From positions 3,348,001 to 3,412,000 of the forward strand of contig NZ_OY787469.1 of the NCBI RefSeq assembly GCF_963678835.1: 64,000 nucleotides of DNA, given 5' to 3'. The notes beneath the pieces were generated by a model. It was not told the DNA's origin, did no database searches, and saw only the letters and a list, made by a program, of their open reading frames with translations. The DNA is from an uncultured Desulfuromonas sp. (lineage in GTDB: Bacteria; Desulfobacterota; Desulfuromonadia; Desulfuromonadales; Desulfuromonadaceae). How positions within the stretch are numbered: the stretch's first letter is position 1; each line of letters opens with the position of its first letter. Both the position numbers and the translations under genes were made by a program. Shown here piece by piece: positions 60,506-64,000 of the stretch.

Positions 60506-61714
60506 TCATTTTTCTACCAAACTGGCAGATTCAATATCATAGCCATAGCGATCCAGAGTCCCTTCTTTAATTTTTTCCACCACATCATCAATAATAAAAA
60601 GCGGCACCAAAAACCATTCTTTGGGTTTGACGGGATTGCCAAAGCGATCGCTGACCTCTATCTCAAGCCTCGCATTATCCAAAAATTTATGGAGCACTTT
60701 TTCCAATCTGTTTCGATTGATATTGTAAAGCTCATAGTTTGCTACAATTTCAACATCAGCCATTAAATAGGTCGGATCAAGTTTTGCGTTGGCTATTCTT
60801 TTTTCAACGGCACCCCCGGTGACGCCGATTTTATGGATAACATCTCGATTTTCAGCAATTAAAGGATGGTCTGATTTACTTCTTAAAACATAAATGGTTC
60901 CACTCTCTGAATCTTCTCTATCAACAACGTCAGAGAAAAGTGGTCCCGCGCTGGGATCGGAAATCAGCCTGCTGGCGTTGTCCTTATACAATGCCCGAAC
61001 AACGGATCTTAGAAGAATATCGCTTTCCGTACCATTCGAGTAGATAACGCGTAAGCGGGCATCAAATTCTCCATTTGGAGCCTTGATGACATCTCCTACT
61101 TCTGCCACGTAAGCCGTTTGTCCCCCTATGATAAAAAACTGACCTTTTTTGACGTCAGTTTTTAAAAAACCGCTATCCTTCCTGAATTTCAACGTCTTAC
61201 GAAGACCTGTATCCAAATCATTTTGAACGGCTTCAAACAACGGCTTGAATTTGTCAAAATCATCGCAGACCGTCCGAGTTGCAATTTCTTCAGCAGCTTG
61301 TTTCTCCGCATGGGGCTTCACATGACGGAGATTCGTTATGTCACTCTCTGCCCCCACGGAAACACCAAGCTCTTCCAGCAATTCATCATCTGTCAGTTCA
61401 CAGCTGTCCGCATTTTCATTCTGCACATCACCATCAAGAAGGCCCTGGTTGTCAAACTCGGACAGAAGGTCACGACATTCCTGTTGAGACCGGATCTGAT
61501 TAAGGCGCGTTGCATAGATCCGCTCGAAAATATCATTCCCCTCAGTCGAGGAAGGCAAACGATCATTCTGTTCGACAAAGCGCTGAATTTCTTCAAACCC
61601 GGCAATAATCCGCTCTTCTCGTGGAGTCCGAGCCACAACCTTTTTTGTCTCAACTTCGACACCCAGCTCGGCTAATAAAGCGTCATCTTCGTCGGTAAAT
61701 ACAGACTTAGCCAT
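60506..61714 (-). CDS. GIY-YIG nuclease family protein
   Basis: 402 residues. Near residue 270 begins GTIYVLRSKSDH followed by VIHKIGVTGGAVEKRIANA, the GIY and YIG strands and catalytic Arg. EKVLHKFL and EWFL (a likely catalytic Glu region) follow, as in T5orf172-like GIY-YIG domains. A short helical module (EIQRFVEQNDRLPSSTEGND then IFERIYATRLNQI) near residues 40-80 matches one at the C-terminus of the neighbouring helicase. Start ATG 61714 overlaps the helicase stop by 8 bases; GGAGG lies upstream. It probably cuts DNA engaged by the helicase. Confidence 0.82.
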   Translation of the reverse strand: MAKSVFTDEDDALLAELGVEVETKKVVARTPREERIIAGFEEIQRFVEQNDRLPSSTEGNDIFERIYATRLNQIRSQQECRDLLSEFDNQGLLDGDVQNENADSCELTDDELLEELGVSVGAESDITNLRHVKPHAEKQAAEEIATRTVCDDFDKFKPLFEAVQNDLDTGLRKTLKFRKDSGFLKTDVKKGQFFIIGGQTAYVAEVGDVIKAPNGEFDARLRVIYSNGTESDILLRSVVRALYKDNASRLISDPSAGPLFSDVVDREDSESGTIYVLRSKSDHPLIAENRDVIHKIGVTGGAVEKRIANAKLDPTYLMADVEIVANYELYNINRNRLEKVLHKFLDNARLEIEVSDRFGNPVKPKEWFLVPLFIIDDVVEKIKEGTLDRYGYDIESASLVEK

Positions 61715-63773
61715 TGCCGGCCTCCGCCTTCATACGCGCCAAAAACGCAATCCCTTCGGCCATCCGCTTCTCCCAGGCATCGGCAGAAGTCAAAGACGGC
61801 AAGCGGCCTCGTTCCTGCTTGAATTTCAAAGCACGCCGCGCCAGCTCCCGCGCCTCTTCCGGAGTCAGATTGACACGCTTGGCCGCAATAACGGCAGCAA
61901 CCTGTTTCAGGCTGTCTTCAGTCATTGCTTTCGAGAGAATGGCATAAGCCTCGCCAAAGGGGTTGATGTGGTCGATCAAATCAATATCCAGCTCCTTGAC
62001 CTCAAGTGCAAACTTGCGCACACCGTCAATAAGTGCGGTATTCGCTCCCGTTTCACCAGCGCCGTTCTTATTGATCATTCCCTTGGCCTGTTGGGTCAGG
62101 TTTATTGCTGCAATGGCATGTTGGCGAATGGCTTCCAGATCGTCATCGTCAAGTTCCGGGTACTTTTCCCTGATGATTTTGCCCATACGCACCTGAGTCA
62201 GCTCCTCCGGCAAGGTTTCACCGCCTGCTTCCGTACTGTCAAACAGGCCACGTTCCAGGGCAGGCTTATCCTGAACAAAGGAGGTAATAACCTCGTTTAA
62301 ATCCTCTCGACAGATCCGCTGAGCCTCTGGGCTCTTTGGTTCGGCCAATCCTTTAATTTCGATTTCATAGAGACCCTGCGCTTCGTTAACACCAACATTG
62401 GTTTTCGCAGGATCATAACCACCCACACCATAATCAAACCCTTCCGTCGGACCGGATTCAGCTTTTTTGGGTTTGAAGTTAAAACGTGGCGCAAGCACTT
62501 GCTCCATCAACAAACTGGCAGCTATCGCTTTTAGAGTGTCATTAATAGCGTCGGTTACATCAGCTTCCGACGCATCGGGTTCGGCAATCAGGTTTGTAAA
62601 GCGGGAATGGGTCTTCCCTTTGGCATCCCGCGTTGCCCGGCCGATAATCTGGATAATTTCCGTCAAGCTGGAACGATAGCCGATCGTCAGCGCATGTTCG
62701 CACCAGATCCAGTCGAAGCCCTCTTTCGCCATTCCCAGCGCAATGATGATATCAACATGATCCCGGTTGTTTTTTTCTTGCGGACGTTTCAGGGCTGCGG
62801 CAACCTTGTCCCGCTTCGGCTGTTCGTCATCCACCAGATCGGCAATGTGTAAGGTTATGCCCTCAGCGGTCTTAACCAGGTGAAATCCGGTATCTTCATC
62901 CACACCCTGCCAGGAGCCCAGCTCATTGATAATGTGATCCACTTCCTTGTGCTTGTCCTTTGTGCTTTCCCGCGAATTCACATTGGGAATATGGATAATG
63001 GTTTTCTCACTCGGGTCGAGCACGTCCAGAATGCTGTCGGCGTAGGAACCTGAATAGAAGTAATAGCCGATATCCAGCTTCTTCAGATATTCATAGCCAT
63101 TGAGCTGTTCATAGTAGGTATAGGTGACGGTTTCAAACTTGGCTTCGTCTTCCGGTGCCAACACCGCCACCGCATCGCCACGAAAATAGGAGCCTGTCAT
63201 CGCTACAAGGTGCGCACTGCCCCGCGCAATAAGCTGGCCGAGATGGGCCCCCAGCTTGTTATCCGGATTTTCGCTGACATGATGGAATTCATCGATGGCC
63301 ACTAGGCAATGATCGAAGACCTCAACACCGAAGCGATCAACAACAAAACGGAAGGTAGAGTGCGTGCAGACCAGCGTCTTATCACCGCCATCGAGAAAAG
63401 CTTTGACGGAATTGACCTTACCACCATCTTCCCCTGGAGCGTTACACAGGTTCCATTTAGGCAGCACGGTCCAGTCCCCGTAAAAACCATACTGAGTCAA
63501 CGGTTCATCATTAAAGCTGGCCCCGATGGCTTTTTCCGGCACCACGATAATGGCCTGCTTAATACCCTGATTATTGAGCTTGTCCAGCGCAATGAACATC
63601 AAAGCACGGCTCTTCCCCGAAGCCGGAGGCGATTTGATCAGCAGGTACTGCTCCCCGCGCTTTTCATAGGCACGCTCCTGCATCACCCGCATTCCAAGCT
63701 CGTTGGATTTTTTAGAACTGCCATTGCAGGCATAGTTTACAGAAACGGATGGGATACGTTTAGACTCAGCCAT
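61707..63773 (-). CDS. SF2 DEAD/DEAH-box helicase
   Basis: 688 residues. Motif I is IKSPPASGKSRALMF, motif II CLVAIDEFHHVSE (DEFH), motif III LVAMTGSYFRG, and motif VI QIIGRATRDAKG. The C-terminal 250 residues are helical and end in FKQERGRLPSLTSADAWEKR then MAEGIAFLARMK, a module also found in the GIY-YIG protein. Architecture resembles translocating subunits of restriction-like systems. Start ATG 63773 lies 2 bases after the methyltransferase stop, with GGGGAG upstream; the stop overlaps the GIY-YIG start. Middle gene of the operon. Confidence 0.88.
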   Translation of the reverse strand: MAESKRIPSVSVNYACNGSSKKSNELGMRVMQERAYEKRGEQYLLIKSPPASGKSRALMFIALDKLNNQGIKQAIIVVPEKAIGASFNDEPLTQYGFYGDWTVLPKWNLCNAPGEDGGKVNSVKAFLDGGDKTLVCTHSTFRFVVDRFGVEVFDHCLVAIDEFHHVSENPDNKLGAHLGQLIARGSAHLVAMTGSYFRGDAVAVLAPEDEAKFETVTYTYYEQLNGYEYLKKLDIGYYFYSGSYADSILDVLDPSEKTIIHIPNVNSRESTKDKHKEVDHIINELGSWQGVDEDTGFHLVKTAEGITLHIADLVDDEQPKRDKVAAALKRPQEKNNRDHVDIIIALGMAKEGFDWIWCEHALTIGYRSSLTEIIQIIGRATRDAKGKTHSRFTNLIAEPDASEADVTDAINDTLKAIAASLLMEQVLAPRFNFKPKKAESGPTEGFDYGVGGYDPAKTNVGVNEAQGLYEIEIKGLAEPKSPEAQRICREDLNEVITSFVQDKPALERGLFDSTEAGGETLPEELTQVRMGKIIREKYPELDDDDLEAIRQHAIAAINLTQQAKGMINKNGAGETGANTALIDGVRKFALEVKELDIDLIDHINPFGEAYAILSKAMTEDSLKQVAAVIAAKRVNLTPEEARELARRALKFKQERGRLPSLTSADAWEKRMAEGIAFLARMKAEAGNG

Positions 63774-63775
63774 GC

Positions 63776-64000
63776 TCAGGCTCTCCCCTTCTTGGCAGGA
63801 GCATTCCCCGCCGTCATTTTAGTATAAAGATCAAACAGCTTTTCCAGCCGTTCTGTATCGTTTTTGAATCGCCGCCCGATATAGATACGTTCAAGAACTT
63901 CATCATTACGTTCATGAGCTCGACGTAAATCATCCGGCATGTTTTCGGGATCGTAAAGTTCGGCAATCGTTTTCGGGAAATGCGCTTCACGGGACAAAAG
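63776..64000 (-). CDS. C-terminus of an MmeI-like DNA methyltransferase (5' end outside window)
   Basis: 75 codons are visible and the frame is open through the right edge. TIAELYDPENMPDDLRRAHE then VLERIYIGRRFKN and RLEKLFDLYTKMT are the usual ending of class I DNA adenine methyltransferases of the MmeI/YeeA type. The SAM and NPPY motifs would lie beyond 64000. The stop is 2 bases before the helicase start, so methylation and helicase genes form one operon. Confidence 0.72.
   Translation of the reverse strand, partial: LLSREAHFPKTIAELYDPENMPDDLRRAHERNDEVLERIYIGRRFKNDTERLEKLFDLYTKMTAGNAPAKKGRA

Noticed and set aside
1-64000. CRISPR array, tRNA, rRNA, or replication origin
   Set aside because: No regularly spaced identical repeats, no tRNA-like cloverleaf ends and no rRNA signature were noticed on either strand by eye. 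A tRNAscan/Infernal run would be the proper test.

Overview
The window looks like chromosomal DNA from a Gram-negative deltaproteobacterium, probably of the Desulfuromonas/Pelobacter type. This is inferred from gene content (CheD, bacteriohemerythrin, several GGDEF proteins, outer-membrane and DUF748 proteins) and from protein flavour; no rRNA or other marker gene is present. It is unusually rich in mobile and decayed DNA.

Layout. 1-3.1 kb: cheD (cut by the window edge), a thioesterase/methyltransferase pair, and an MBL-fold gene followed by an attC-like site. 3.4-12.2 kb: two large c-di-GMP signalling proteins, a nitrilase-like protein and a Sel1-repeat protein, separated by decayed pieces: an IS5-type transposase, two C-terminal fragments of the methyltransferase and a collapsed group II intron. 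12.5-13.7 kb: an intact IS4-type element with a 9-bp target duplication. 14.0-15.05 kb: a broken serine-hydrolase gene and the 3' end of a group IIC-attC intron. 15.05-19.8 kb: a run of small minus-strand genes separated by attC sites, i.e. an integron cassette array with no integrase in the window (CALIN). Another single cassette lies at 27.3-27.65 kb. A repeated leader of about 200 bp stands upstream of three such genes (near 9.3, 20.0 and 27.8 kb).

20.3-25.7 kb: a DUF748/AsmA-like envelope protein, an AraC regulator and a methyltransferase. 27.9-41.2 kb: a minus-strand surface locus made of a secreted Cys-repeat protein, an outer-membrane beta-barrel, a 2676-residue secreted repeat protein and a fibronectin-III protein; I do not recognise it as a described system. 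41.5-45.35 kb: an IS5-type element split by an IS1595-type element, then a complete-length group II intron whose reverse transcriptase is frameshifted. 45.3-50.8 kb: a tightly coupled phospholipid operon (CDP-alcohol transferase, CdsA, PlsC, hydrolase-methyltransferase fusion, PAP2-phosphatase fusion). 51.1-59.4 kb: IS remnants, an IS630 element, an ABC-F ATPase, an ATP-grasp protein, a bacteriohemerythrin and an IS701-like element that cuts a tyrosine integrase. 59.45-64.0 kb: a four-gene restriction/defence-like operon reading in from beyond the right edge: methyltransferase, SF2 helicase, GIY-YIG nuclease and PD-(D/E)XK nuclease.

The best candidates for undescribed biology are the giant-protein surface locus, the five-gene lipid operon, the methyltransferase-helicase-GIY-YIG-nuclease operon, and the orphan cassette array with its shared leader element.
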